A DNA stretch of 64,000 nt from Physcomitrium patens (GCF_000002425.4 NC_037253.1:11213065-11277064), one strand, 5' to 3'. Shown: positions 1 to 13,899, counted from the stretch's first letter. The notes: generated by a model from the sequence alone, not told the origin. Numbers and translations are program-made.

Positions 1-1890
1 ATTGGCAGGAAGGCTTGGGACCGTGTCGGATCCTCTAATTGCTGAGATCAGCAAAAGGTGTAGAAATCAATACTGTATGGGATGTAAGGAGCAGCGCATG
101 ACGAAAACAATTTCTACACCCGTCTTCACCGACCTAACATGAACGATTCATGTGTGAGGCAGTTTGGGCCAACAACAAACGCGACCAGACTTCCGAAGAA
201 GCGAAGGTCATCGACGAGGAATGGAGTCCAAGAGAAAGCCAATGCAGCGAGAATTTTGGCTTGAATTCATCACAAGATTATTGAGAGAGAATAAGAGAAG
301 AGGGCGTTTGTCGAGTTTTCCTCCACGCACTGCAGAAATTCCATGCGGCATATCTGTGCGACCCTCGAGCTCCCACACCAGGTGACCCACATTGTCAACA
401 ACGTTGTCCTCCATTGGCATCAACGCAGGAAATGCATTCATACTCTCCTAATAATTGTACCACTAGTTGATGTTGCACATTGCGGCCGGGCTGCCTGGCA
501 CGTCCAGTCCTCCGCCGTTGTGTATTTACATTAATTTCGATTCTTCTAGAGTTGGGTATTTCCATAGTCAACCACGGATTGTGCAGGTCACAGCTCTTAT
601 GAGAACTACTGGAATTGTGGGTCACATGCTTCGGGGGATAACTCCGAGGTTTGTGTCCTGGTCTGCTGCCGAGATTTCATATTCCGGTGTCATATTTCAT
701 TCCAGGTCTCCGCCACTTAGCTTAGGGTTCCAGGCTCTTTATTACCCCCTGCCATTATTCTCCTTCTCCAGCTCATTCTTCTGTCGTCGCTGCTTGTTCC
801 CCAACTTTATTCATCGATGCTGCGGCCCCGGGCTTGAGACAAAGCACGTGCCAGGTTTAGTAGTTTCGTGCCATTGCTACGCTACCGACTCTTTCTCCTC
901 CTCCTCCTCAACCTCCGCCTTCTGAACCTGTGACTTGTCTCTCGCAACCATTTAATAACTCCCAACTCAATACAATTTTCTTCTCATTACTCATCGTTGT
1001 TCATTATATGGCCTCAGTATCAAACCTCTGCGTATTTGTTGCAATTTAACTCACCGTCAATGAGATTGTTCATATGCGAAAGCGGTCGCCCCCGGAGGGC
1101 TTTCGTACTTCCCCTGTGATCGCCTAAGTGGCGTCGTAAACACGTGTTGGAGTGATGTGATAGTGTGGATGCGGCGTGGGTTTAGTGTGTTGCGATTATG
1201 TGACTAGGTGGGGGAGAAGGAGGTTTTGATCAGGGGGCTGGCGGAGAAGTTCACTTCTGACTGGGCCGATTTGCCGTGATGCAGCGGATCCAGGTAGTCC
1301 CTCATGTCACTACACAGCTAGCTTAGTCCAGATTTGTGAAGCGAACTCCATTTGGATTTTTGTTTGGAATTCTGCTCGTGCCCATCTGCATATTAGAAAG
1401 CAGAGCCTGGTCAATCGATAACATATTTTCTAGAGGTTATCCTGTCGAAGATATTTCAAGAGTGCCACAAGCAAGGATGGGTCTGGCTTGACAGAAGTTT
1501 GGTGACCTTAACAATTGTTGGATGTTGAAACTCTCTCCTGCTGCAAAGAATGTTTCTTTTCATTTTGTAGCTATCGTACCGTGGCGACTATATTGATATG
1601 TTTTCGACCTGAAGTTGAAATTAAGGTCGACTAGAACAAGATCTTCGCTTACTTGAGAGTTTTTCAGGTGTGCATGAACAGTACACAGTCAATAGTGGAT
1701 GTGCTTGTGCTAGCGAGACACAATTGTGGTCTAATTTTCTGAAAGTTACATTCTGTATCCTTCTCCCTCTTTGTAATCAGTAGTTATGAACTGTTCGACC
1801 CCATCTCTTGCACCGCTGTTGGAGCGTTTCTATGCATATCACGTGTAGACTATGTATATGATTTGTGCTTAAGTTAGTTTGCTTATATAG
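1..1890 (+). promoter_or_regulatory. Upstream region, leader and first intron of the ARM/TPR gene
   Basis: This stretch has balanced base composition, unlike the AT-rich spacers, and no frame in it resembles a known protein. A perfect G-box core CACGTG lies at 845-850. A CT-rich tract at about 890-920 is typical of plant 5' leaders. The next gene's first recovered exon starts at 1891 after a TATAG acceptor and begins with the third base of a codon, so at least one upstream coding exon with the start codon should lie here. I tested ATGs at 1278, 1478 and 1676, but none leads to a donor in the right phase. The short open frames between 164 and 925 look like chance. Confidence 0.4.
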
Positions 1891-4800
1891 GCACGGAGCA
1901 GTTACTGAAGAAATAGCCAAGATGGAAAGGCATACTCCTGATTGCCCTTACCTGGGCTGTCTTTTTTGCGTGATGAAAGAGACCAATCAATCCAAGTGGC
2001 GAGCAAATGTTGCTAATTTTTTCAAGGAGTTCTCTACGCGGAACGAAGATTGTCAGGTGCGTTTAGCTCGTCCTATCTAGTCAATGAATCTTTTGATTTA
2101 ATCTAATTCAATTTAATTTCGTTTTTTTGCACTGTTTGCGATGTGTTCTTGCACCTGATTGAAAGTCTTAAGTTCATTTGGTGAAGAAAGGCATTCTTGG
2201 AATGAGTGTTTGAAAACCTGCGCGGAGTAAACTGCTTCAAAATTAATTGTATAATCAATGCTTTGGATTGTCGAGCCTGGAGTTACGAGGATTACTGAAG
2301 TAATTGCATTTGTATCGCCACCTTGCAGGTTCTCGCTGTCAGTAGCCTTTGGAATACTGCTAAGGCGCATCCGAATGATCCAGAGTTCATCGAACTTGGA
2401 ATTTTTGAGTGTATGGCCCAGCTCATCTGGAAGGGAATCAAAAACCGAAATTGGTTAGCACAGGACCATAATATTTTCATTCCTTACTATGCTGCGCACA
2501 TTATTGGTTCTTACAGCATGAACACGGAAGAATTTGCACTGCGAGCTGTCCGGGCAGGTATACTGTCAGTGTCGGGTTTCTCAAGTATCCCTTGTGCGGA
2601 TGGTCTTCATAATTTCGGGTTTGATTGCTAGGGGTTGTGATTCTTCAGTCGATATAGATGTTGACTAGAGTGCGGTTAACAGAAGAGAGTTTGGGATATT
2701 GAGACCTAGATCTGTAACCTTAATCGGGTTTATTTTTTGTAAAGATTACTGTGTTCCAACAGTTTGCGACCCCATGGCTTACACATTCAAGTCTTGGGTA
2801 CACCAGTTGAATGAGGTGCTTGATGCTGCTAGGTGTGATCCCTGCTCTGGTGGAGCTTTTAAGGTGCCGACTGACTTGGGTTGAGCTGCGAGTAGCAGTC
2901 CGGGCGCTTCACCACTTAGCTACCTACGAGAGCACTTTTCCAGCTGTCGCTGCGCATAGAGACGTCTTGGAGCTTTCTATTCAGCTGGCACTTAATGCTC
3001 TTGAGATTGTCTACACGCACTTTTTGCAGTTTGTTGACAAGCGCATGAGCTACCATTGTGACCTTCTTACACGAGGAATGGATGGACTGGAAATGGAATC
3101 TCGGAAGGCAGAGGAATGGGCTAGTCAGTTACAATGTTGGTCACTACAACTCATCACCTGTTTTGCCTTGAGGGAAGAGTTTCTTCCAACGATTTGCCAG
3201 GTGAATTTTTTGGGCCAGCTCCCACATATGTGGGGAGGACTCGTAAATGAGAATTCGGCTGCAGGTGTTGGGGTTTTGCACACAATCTGTTATCACAAAT
3301 TGGGGAGACTTCGCGTAGCCGAATGCCCTGGCATAATTGAGGCCCTTTGTAACATTGCAAGGTCGTCGGACGACTGGCAATACATGGCAGTAGATTGTTT
3401 GGTGTGCTTGGTCCAGGATCCGAATACCCGGCTTCAGGTGAGTATCTCATCATCCCTAGCCATGCCGTACTCCTTCAGCCAATATCTCCAGGAGTTGATA
3501 CATCAACGACTCTAGTTTCGTGTTCATCAGAGGATCTTGTATTGTATTGGAAGATTGTGGGACTGAAGTACGAATGTTCTTGTACTCTCATGCGGTTGCG
3601 GACGAGTCTCTGTATTGCCTGTGTCACCAATTTTCAGTTCAGGAACTAGATACCTTGATGCCACATTTATGATCAGCTGGTTCATTTGGCAATTTTCATG
3701 TTCAGTGTTCTACTGGGTTTGTTTGGTAGAGTTCTTCCTCTCTGGCACCTAGCATGATACCAATGGCTGTCAGCTGATCTTGTCAAAATGTTATATATTT
3801 CTATTCAACTTATTCAAGGTAGTCTGATGTAGATTTTCTTTTTCGTACCTGTGTCTGTAGGTGTTAGACAAGGCCGCAGTTGCTCTAGTAGACCTAGCTG
3901 AGTCACCTAACCTTGGAGAGCACAAAAGTTTGGGGGAGGTCTTAACCAACGTATTGCTGGAAGACTACGTTCCTTATCCTTCACCGGCGGTAATACCGCA
4001 TATTTCTACCAGGACAAGGCATTTGCTGGATGACTTTGCAGCCCAACGGGAGAAGATCAAGTGGGAAAAAACCGCCCCTAAGGAGGATTTGCATTTGAAA
4101 CAAGCTGCAGCGCTTGTTGTAAAGTTAGAAGGCTTTTCAAAATTTTCAGCTGGAGACATTAGTGGTGCTGCTGCCAAGTACAGCGAGGCGCTGTCACTGT
4201 GTCCCGTGAGAGCCAAGAAGGAGAGGGTTGTGCTGCATAGTAAGCGGGCTCAATGTCACTTGCTGCTTCACGATGCCGAAGGAGCTATTAGTGATACTAC
4301 TCGAGCTTTATCCATTCATAATCCAGCGAACCGCCACAGAAAAAGTTTGTGGAGAAGAGCCCAGGTAAGTCATCACTTTCTACCATGGTTCTTGTGGTGA
4401 CAACGGGTCCTTATTACCGTAAAGAAGGTCACGCTCTAACTAATAACGCCATGTACATATCAATTTTCTCTTCTGTTTTTTATTCTGTAAGTCATGTGCA
4501 AGTCTTCAGATCATTTCAAAATAAAATATCATCTGGTCTATATCCAGTGGGTAGTTTCAGTTATACTGTTTTGCGACACTGATACCCTCCTTCATGCAGG
4601 CTTACGAACTCCTCTCTCTTCACAAGGAAAGCCTGCTAGATGCGATCATGTTCGTCAATGAATGCTCGCAACAATCTGCGAGTGAGTCGGATTCGAAGTC
4701 GGGTAGTAAAATTCCCGATTATGTGGAGCGTCTTGTGAAGAAGCAAATGCAAGCATCCTGGCTGTTCAAAGACGCTGCTGTCAAGCATGGGAACATTCAA

Positions 4801-5037
4801 TTTGACGTGAATGACAGTGTCGATTCTGAGGAGTTCGAGGCTGAAGAGGCAGATGATGATGATGATGTTGATGATGGGGAATCTGAGTGGGAGACTGCAA
4901 GCGAGAGTGAAGAAGCTGCAGTTGATGGGAAAGACAATCCTAGCAAGCAGGAGACAAATCGGGATTTGAAGCGGCCTATTGCACGGAATCGTCCTGTGTT
5001 CAAGGGAATCACGTTACAAGATCTCCTTGGTCAGTGA
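1891..5037 (+). CDS. ARM-repeat/TPR-like protein (5' exon missing)
   Basis: Five exons join in frame: 1891-2056, 2329-2557, 2833-3437, 3861-4364 and 4600-5037 (TGA), all with GT-AG introns, giving 646 residues. The N-terminal part has the family's Cys-rich stretch (TPDCPYLGCLFCVMKE). Residues about 55-330 are ARM-like helices, including GVIPALVELLRCRLTWVELR across the second junction. About 415-525 is a TPR region (AAAKYSEALSLCP, then RAQCHLLL). A very acidic tail (about 570-612) precedes the end DLLGQ. I recognise the conserved plant ARM-repeat/TPR-like family, whose biochemical role is not established; a scaffold role is inference. The Met codon at 1922 is in frame, but family homology continues upstream of it, so the true start should be in an unrecovered exon. 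The exon phases leave little doubt about the rest. Confidence 0.9.
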
Positions 5038-5760
5038 AATGAAAAACGCATTCCACTAATGCAACCTTACTTTTTTATTTTTTTTATGCATTCTCCTCGG
5101 CAAGACGGTACATATAGGTATGTATAATTAGCATGGTTTGGGGCTCCCTTGTACCATTTAGAGAAGGTGGTACACAATAACGGAAACAGTCAACATGTGA
5201 GCCCCTGACACTGCTCTACGCATGCATCCTCGAGTGCCAGTTTTTGCTCATTTATCACCACCGAGTGTGAACCTGGACTAGCAAAAGAGCAGTGCATTCG
5301 GAGGGCTTATCATGTTTTGCCCACTTATCCTATCACACCGTCCCTTCTTAGATACAAGTCTCGTAAGAAGATTGTAAGTGTTTGTAAGATCTCAGGTGGC
5401 TGCGGTCATGGTTTTGTCTAAAGAGGAAGCACAGAATGTATCAGAGAAGACTTGGCAAGCACCGCAAGTTGGGTGCACCGCAAGTTAGGTAAAAGAATCT
5501 TTGCCTTACGGTGGAGTTTGAAGTGAATTTCGACTCTCTTCCTTGCAAACTGCTTCCTTAGGCTAAAAATAAATTGAATGTGTCCAGGATCAGCTCAGAA
5601 CTAGCTGTATGTATGATATGTTCATCCTGTTCCCTCAAAATATTGCAGTCTGTTAATCATACAAAAAACCTTCACAACATGCTTCAGTGTGAGGAACGGT
5701 ATTTTGGTAATTGCTGCAATCTTTCAGCGCCAACATCGATTTCTTCATTAATGTAATACT
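5038..5760 (+). other. 3' flank of the ARM/TPR gene
   Basis: Mixed-composition sequence after the stop codon, probably the 3' UTR and terminator region. AATAAA-like hexamers occur near 5568. A short direct repeat (accgcaagttgggt / accgcaagttaggt) lies at about 5460-5490. No coding potential is recognised. Confidence 0.4.
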
Positions 5761-8700
5761 CTGCACTGTTTTTTTTATATATAAAAATATGCATTCTAGT
5801 ATTTTTCTAATTTCTTAATGTATTTGATTATAGTCTTCTTTCTAATTTCTTTGATGCACATGATTATATTGTTTTTTGACAAGTATATTTGAAATTTTTC
5901 TTTATAAACTTTGATAAGGCTAACAAGCATAATAATAGGTTTTGATTTTTCTTAAAAAGAGTATATTGTTTCTTTTTTAAAAAAAGTATTAAATTAATTT
6001 AGAAGTTAAAAATTACCTTTTTCAATTATATCTCTTTGTAATATTAATTTTTTTTAAATTCTATTTTTTGAGTTAATATTTTATTTTTATCAAAACGATC
6101 AGAAAACTACCAAAAATTAAAATTAAAATTAAAAATTTTAGAACTAAAATTAAAAAATAATATTTTTGATGTTGCAAATTTATGAACAATCACAACTAAA
6201 GTTAAAAAAAACTAGCTATAAAGACATATACGTATATCAAAACATTCTTCAACAATTGCACTACTCTAAGAGACTCTTTTTTCTTAAAAATTATTATAAA
6301 AATATAATTACACTCACAAATAAACTAAATTTTATCATCCTTCATAAATTTTATAGCATTGGATTTAAGTTTTGAAGATTTATAAACCAAGTATAATTTA
6401 TTATTAAATTTTGGTTTCGAAGTTATTAAACTCAAATATTCTAAGTTAAATTTATATAGATATTGTTTAATAAAAAATAAAAAATAAATATTTTTAATAG
6501 TTGTTAATTTTTTAAAATCTTTTAGAAAAAATTACACGGCAAAAAAAAATTTCAAAAAAACTTTGGTCCACATATTATAAACATGATACAATTTTATAAA
6601 AATTAATAAAATTCCAAAATTCCAAAATAATATTTGCAATCTATTTGATTGATTTTATAATTTTATTGCCAGTATTCAATATATAAATTAATAATACTAC
6701 ACCTATCAAGAAATATATTTTTTTTTGCAAAAACTAATAAATAATCCTCTATTAGATTGTGTCATTCTTGAAATATAAAACTAAGAAATCATGTTTGTTG
6801 TGAAATGCGACAATTAATTCTGAATGTTTTGCTTTAAAAGTCTAATTTTTATAATATTTTATTTTATTTTATTTTATACTCTAAAAAAAACTCAAAATAA
6901 AATTATTTTTATTTATATTTTTACAATATCCAACTTCTATAATTTAAGAAAACTCTAAGTTGGCAAGAAGTTTTTTATATTTTTTAAAAGAGATTTATAA
7001 TATTATTTTATATTTTCCAAAGAAGTGATGAAACTAAAAATTTAGGATAAAAATTATATAAATTATCCATTCATATAGTATGCATATCAAAATAAATAAA
7101 TAAAATAAAAATCCAGTGCAAAGTAGTAGTAAAAATTAACTTTTTGTGCTCCATCATCTTGTTATGGTATTAGATCATTAAACAAATCCTCTCTATATTT
7201 TATGCTAAAATAATTTAATTTCTTTTCTACCATAATACAACTTGTAATTTTTTCTTTACTTTAAGTGTGAAATTAATTATGCACCAAAGGTATCATTTGG
7301 TGCAATAAGTTTAATCAAAAAATACAATGTCAATGATAGCCAACTTTTAATCTTTATAAAAGATATCTATGAAGCACTAATAATAAAAAATAATTATATT
7401 TGGCTACAATAGCATAATGGTCTAAAAATATTTTAATTTTTAACTATCCATGTCATTTTGGACTTGCTATCATTAAAATACAACAGTTTATGTATATACT
7501 AGATATTTATTATTGTTTTAATAACTTTCTTAGTTAATCTATTAAAATTCCAATTTTATTTTAAACTAAAACACATGTTTTTTTGTAAAAAGGAAGAATT
7601 TTTGCAAGTTTCATAAGATAAATATCTTTTTATTATTGATGTAACAACTATCTCTTTAAATAAAACTTCTATTAGCACCATCATTAAATACAAAAACAAT
7701 TAAAGTTATATTTTTAAAGAAATTTAGAAATTACATCTATTAAAAAATATGTATACCAAGTAAGTAAAAGAAATAAATAGAAGTTAATTACACTAGGTAG
7801 AAATATGTTAGATAAATAATATCTTTTCTGAGAAGCGTCAAACTATGTTAATTGAAATTAAAATTGTGGATATCTTTTGAAGCGTGCAGTGAATATAGAA
7901 ATTATTTTGGATACATACTACATCTAATAAGACACTTTGAAAGTATTTAAGGCATGTGTGTTTCTCTTTTGTAAATATACGTATAAAGAAAAACTTTATC
8001 AATATATTTATTATTTTAGATGCATCAAAATAAAAGATAATCACAAAATTGTAATGAAAATTAATTATAGACAACATAAATATAATGTTATGTCCATTGA
8101 ACTCGTAATTTTTTAAAATAAATTTTGAATATTTACAAATCAGTGTGATTTGAAAAAAAATATCTAATATGGTTTTCTTTTAATATGATAATGTTTCAAT
8201 TTAATTTAATATTTAGTAAAAATATAAAAATATAATTCTCACATATTTTTAATATTTGAGAATATAGAATTATGTGCCAAGATGGGAATAATGTGTATTA
8301 TAAATAATATAAGTATATTGTGTATCAAAGAGAAATTTAAAGTTTATAAATTAAACTGATCCAAAAAATTATCTTGAGTAGTATTAAAATGTAAAGCAAT
8401 TTTTTTTTGTAAATCTATTTATTTTTCTAAATTAGGTCCTACATTATAAAAAATTAGTCAAGATGACAGACTTTCTCCTATTTTCATCTTTTAAAACCAT
8501 TTAGCATGCTAGATTGATTATAAAGTTTATAATAAAAACTATATATATTTATATATATATGTTTGTTAAAAAACTTTATTTTATAAATATTTTTACACTA
8601 ATTCTAAGAATTGTAAATTGGTTTATGCCATCATTTAAATTTAATTATTTTTAAGTTTTTAAAATCATATCTTTTTCATAATTTGTATTCTATGTTGTAA

Positions 8701-10506
8701 AATATCTAAAAATAGTTATAATTTGTATAAAGATTAATCTATAAAACCAAAATTCAAGATATTATCTTCAACATCTATCAAAATTGTCGACTTTAAATTA
8801 ATATTATAATTTAATCGAAATCCAAGCACATAAGGTTTTATAGGATATTTCATAAAATACCAAAGATAAAGATAAAATTATATTAAAATAATTTATGTCA
8901 AGAAAAAATTAAATAAAGTATTAAAGTAGTCTTTTTGTTTTTGTATTTTTGTGTTTTTGTGTTTATTTATTTTATTTTTTAGTTTTTATCTTCAATCATC
9001 ATTAGAAAAATGTCAAAACTTTCTTTCTGCTAGCAAAACTCTTTTACAATTACAATTACATATTGTCTTTTTAATAACTACTATTTTTTTCTTAATTATT
9101 TTCATTAAATACAACTTGATATTGTAAAATTTTCAAGATTTTATTTATTATTGTAAGACTTCAAATGTACATGTTGTACTATTACAACCAATTTATTTTA
9201 TGATAAGTTAAATATATAGTTTTTCTTAATAATAAACAATAATTATCATTATAAAGATTAATTTAATCAGATATCACCTACAATTTAAAAAATTAAAAAT
9301 TAAAAAACATTACCATATTTTTGTATTTATATCTTATAAGACAAGCAATACATTTGGATAGAAGTAGTTGCTATTAATTCTAGTTAAAATATATTACCTA
9401 TAAAAAAATGAAACAGAAGAAGTTTTGAATTTAAGGTGATTTACAAGAAAAATAGATTTTTTTGTATATTGTTGCAACTATGATATTTTGAAGCGCTCAA
9501 GAGAGATATATTAGAATTTTTTAAAATTATATAATTATTATTATTATTATTATTATTTTACTAACAACATCTATTCAAATTAATGACCAACCATTCATAA
9601 GAATAATCAAATTATATGAAAAATTCAAAATCAAAATCAATAATGGCTATTTTTTATAACTACTAATAAATTTATTTTAGAATTTTTTTCTTAGCCTGAT
9701 AAAATAATAATTATCTATCACTTTCATTTAAAATATGATTATTCTCATATTGTCTACATAATAATACCAAAAAAATTATATATATTAGAATCCATTAGAA
9801 AGATTTAATCTAAGATTCAAATCAATAACAAAATATCTATCATTAGTCTTGGTTTGTATACTACAACATTGTTTGATTATATGTATTTTATATGAGTCTA
9901 GATTTACTGCTATTTTTAGATAAATTTAGATATGTGACATAATATGTTTAAACATAGTTTTATCACATAGAATATAGAAGATAACATTTAAAAATATTTT
10001 CTTATTAAAAGTAATTATAAAACAATAAAAATAGATTGAAGTTGTGTAGATGTGATTTAAGGGTTATGACTGTATTAAAATTAATAAGAATCCTTGAATG
10101 AAAACATAATTATTCAATTCTTAAAAAAATTAATTATAATTTTAAAAATTAAGTTATAAGATATATACTCTTTAATATCATATGTATTTTACAAGACAAT
10201 GCTACATCTAATTCTTTCTTCTTGTATTTGTAGATGGTGCAAAAATTGATTGACATATTTTAATAGATTTAGTAATAATTCAACATTAAAAAATTCATAA
10301 GATAATCTGACTATTATTTTAGATTCTTTTTTTAATGAGTAGTGCATATGTGTTAGTATATTATATACAAATAATTTGGCATCTTTTAAAGACATAAAAA
10401 AAACAAAAAAACAAACAAACAAACAAACAAAAAATGAAAAATTTATCAAAAGGATCTTATTTTAATCCAAAATTTATAATATGATCCTATTTTATTGTTT
10501 GCACAC
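5761..10506. other. AT-rich intergenic DNA, nothing recognised
   Basis: Extremely AT-rich sequence with dense stops in all frames. Simple repeats include an (ATT)n run at about 9532-9559 and an (AAAC)n run at 10396-10434. It is likely old transposon debris, but I could not recognise any domain. Confidence 0.5.
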
Positions 10507-11812
10507 TATCATATTATGTGAATTTATAGTTGAAAATGCATTGGGTACCTAGCTATAGAAGATAAATAGGAAATTACAACAACAAGGTGCTAACAAGTCT
10601 AATAGAATTTTAAATAGACTTCAATTAATCCTTAATAATTCTAATCAAAATCTAATCAAATCTAAAAAAGTTAAGAAATTATAAAAATATATATGAATAT
10701 ATATACATATATTTATAAATTAACTAAAAAAATCCTTTAAAATAAAAAAAATTAAATTAAATAAATCCTTAATAACCTAATCAAATTCTAAAATACTATT
10801 TAAAAAATCCTAAAATAATTCTGAAAAATCCTAAAAAGATCCTAAATAAACTTTGATAAATCCTAGATAAATCATAATAAATCATAATCAACTCTAATAA
10901 ATCCTTAAAAAATCCTAATCAAATGTTAGAATAATTCTAATGAAGCTCTAAATAAATCCAAGTAAATTCTAAGTAATACTAATAAATTCTTATAGTTGTT
11001 TAAAAATTCTAATAGCTACTAATTGAACCATTGATTTCAACTAAAATTTCATCTACATTTTAATCCATTTACAAATAACAAGTATAAAATTCTCATATTC
11101 TTCAATCTAACCATTAGATTGATCTCAACTTTACAGAAAATATTTTTAAAAAGTACAATAAAAAAAATTGGAAAAATTTTACATCTAAATTTTGCTACAA
11201 TACTTAAAAATTCTTTAAATATATAAGCCTCTTTTTATTTCTCAAAATATCAAACCTTTGAATATACTTTTTACTTTGAAATGCTCTTAGAAACTTAATA
11301 TGTATCTAAATCACTTAAAATCAAGTTTATAACAATTTTCTTTAATTTTGTTCTCACATCTCAATCTCCAACCAAAAAAAACCCTAGAATTATTGTAGGT
11401 ATAAAGTTTTTTGCCTTAGGATGTAATTTTGACCTTGGTTCACAATTGGTTCTCTTTAGGTATCAATTCTTGATATCTTAAGGTAATTTTTTTCTAAAAA
11501 CTATTATTAAATCCTTTTTAAAGATCCTTATATTATTTATTTTCTTAATCTACTTTGTTTTACTTTATTTATGGTCTTATAAATAAAGTAGAAGTTTTTT
11601 TTACAAAAAGAAAATATTATCACTAAATTATTTTATTACCTCCATACTTTTTAGCCATATATTGTTATTATATCATTTCACTTCTATAATAAAATCCAAA
11701 TTTTTATCTTTCATCATATATTCATGTTACAACATAATAACGCTCCATGCCATGCTATATGTAGCAAGAGCCTATGTTCATACCTCTCTGTCTCTATACC
11801 ACATTATTAGCA
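10507..11812 (+). repeat. Degenerate solo LTR-like repeat, copy R1
   Basis: This stretch aligns by eye along its length with 57901-59467 (same strand) and with the reverse complement of 23832-25645. Shared landmarks in order: a start resembling TGTCAT..ACGTGAAG; TAGAAG..GAAA.TTACAAC about 50 bp in; a long array of AATCCTAATAAATTC-type units (10600-11030); the phrase ACTAAAATTTCATCTA; and near the end AATCTACTTTGTTTTAC followed by ATTTATGG. The copy is very AT-eroded and I see no internal element region beside it, so a solo LTR is the simplest reading. The right edge (near 11812) is approximate. Confidence 0.6.
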
Positions 11813-12090
11813 GCAAGAGCTAAAAGATGGCAAGAAATCATTATCTTCAAGCTTTAGCAATAAAAAAAACTTTAAAATCATTATCATTATTGTTTTTTCA
11901 TACAAATATAAGTTTCTTCTTTCTTTTCTACAAAGAATAGGAGTATTTTGCAAGATTGCAATCTTTTTGCTTATACAAGCGTTGACAAAACTCTACTTGT
12001 AGAAACTTGCTAGAGATTGTTGTCATCAACATTATCATTATGCCCCCTATTTAATCTTAGGATGCTATAAGTCATTGACTTCTATAACTT

Positions 12091-13770
12091 TTGGTAGGAA
12101 CAATATGCCCTTCTTTTGAAAATGTCAAACAAGCAACTCAAGCCTATGTTGATTTGAACAACTATAATTTCTACATAAAGACTTGCAACATCAAAAGAAT
12201 GGTTCTTAATTGCCGTAGATTTAGAAATTTAGAATGCCCATACTATGTCCATGTAATCTTCAATAAGAAAACAAAGGACATAAAAAGTGACTTGGTTGAA
12301 CTTGGATCATACTTGCAAAGAACTTTGGCAAAAACAAAGGATTTAGAAGTTGATTACAAATGGATGGTTGAAAAACTTTAAAAAAGACCACTAATAATCA
12401 ATCAAAAATTGACATTGAAAGTCATTAAATTGTAATTCAAGTTGACCTACAACATTGAAGTTGTCTATAACACTACAAATAAGAAGAAAGAAACAATGTT
12501 ATAAGAATATACACATGCTTAGAGTAAATTATTCCAAATTTCACAAAACTTTATTGAAAGATTAAAAGAATTTAATATCAAGACTATTTCTTTTTTCAAA
12601 AAGATGGAGACTTTTTATGGAAAAATGGAGATAGAATACATTGCTTTGAAAGACTATTTATTTGTAAAGGAACTACATGCCATGTTTTTATATATCTAAG
12701 AATATTTATCATCGTTGATGCTACTTTCATCAAAAATTGCTTCATCTTCTAATTGATTTTAGAGGTGGAGATGGATTTGAAGGATACGTTAATGTTCTTA
12801 GCTAAGACGTTGGTAACTTTAATAACTAGAAGAAACAATTTTTGAAGTGAATTTATCAAATATAACCATTATCAACGACCTAGAAAAGGATTTAATTGAA
12901 GCTTATGCCAAAGTACTCCCTTTTATCTAAAACTATTGGTATTACTTTCACATTGCTAAAAATATTGATTAAAAGTTTAGAATTGAGCAGAAGAAAGCTT
13001 TTTGGACATGTACTGATATAAAATCTATTATTTTTTTTCCAAAAAAGAGTTGAAGAAGGTAGAAGAGATGAGTGCAAATATGGGTAGGTATATTGATAAT
13101 ATCTCTCATAAACAATGGACTATATATGTAGTTGTTGGTGTGTAATTTGGACACATTACCTTTCATTTCATGGAAATAGCAAATTCAATCATAAAGAAAA
13201 TACATGAGAAATTTGTGATTGAGATGATCAAAGCAATATACAACCATCAAATAGAAAAGTTTTATAAACATCCCATAGTTGCTACTAAGTGGTCTATGTC
13301 TTTAATACCACCATGAAATGCTTCAATGAAGAATTAGACTTCACATAATTACAATGTAATACCATAGACAACCTTAAACAAAATTATTATATCAACTTCT
13401 TCATACAAGAAGTACATTGTCACTTTGATGTCAAGTGGTACTAAGAAGAGAAGTTGTGATTGTAGCATGTACCAATACTTATTGTCACATTGTTGCTGTG
13501 CTATTGCATTTGCATTTAAGGTCAAAGTTCCACCAATTTTGTTAGTCTCTTTATTCTACTCAATTATCAATTATGGCACACAATATGCTCAATCTTATCA
13601 TTCAATGATCCTAGAGAATCTATACTATGATAACATTGCATTGCCGGTTATTAAATAATTGTATAAGAGACCTAAGAAGAAGCAACAAGACAACATGATG
13701 CAAGTAATTGTAGAAGCGCTTACATGCAAAACATGTGGATAAAAAAGGCACAATAGGATGACATACATAA
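12091..13770 (+). pseudogene. MULE (MuDR-type) transposase pseudogene
   Basis: Several frames, broken by stops and frameshifts, read in the right order for a Mutator-like transposase. 12091-12381 gives an N-terminal MuDR-type Cys region (CRRFRNLECPYYVHV). VDATF at 12714-12728 matches the first DDE aspartate block. KDLIEAYAKVLP at about 12886-12920 followed by a KAFW..TD block near 12999 matches the middle of the MULE domain. A FGHITFHFMEIANS-like block lies near 13150. A SWIM-like zinc finger (CDCSMYQYLLSHCC) is at about 13450-13520, and a CKTCG..RHNR zinc-knuckle remnant at about 13724-13755. In-frame TAA/TAG codons and a substituted SWIM histidine show it is dead. Terminal inverted repeats were not found with confidence. 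Confidence 0.85.
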
Positions 13771-13844
13771 AAGCGCATGTAAAGTAATTTGTAAAAAGAT
13801 TGAATTGTATAGTTTAGAATCAAAAACTTTAATAACTATTTATA

Positions 13845-13899
13845 TTGATATAGCAAGAGATTATTAAAGCTTAAAGATAATAATCTCTTGCTATATCAA
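13845..13899. repeat. Perfect 22-bp inverted repeat (hairpin)
   Basis: The left arm 13845-13866 and right arm 13878-13899 are exact reverse complements (TTGATATAGCAAGAG and on), separated by an 11-nt spacer that contains AAGCTT. It lies about 75 bp after the MULE zinc-knuckle remnant. It could be a foldback fragment, a remnant of MULE ends, or a small-RNA precursor stem. Confidence 0.85.

Noticed and set aside
164-925. Several open frames, up to 152 codons
   Set aside because: No recognisable domain, frames on both strands overlap, and the region fits a promoter and leader.
1077-1105. Short inverted repeat CGAAAGC..GCTTTCG as a terminator or regulatory hairpin
   Set aside because: Only 7-bp arms, in a plant upstream region; likely chance.
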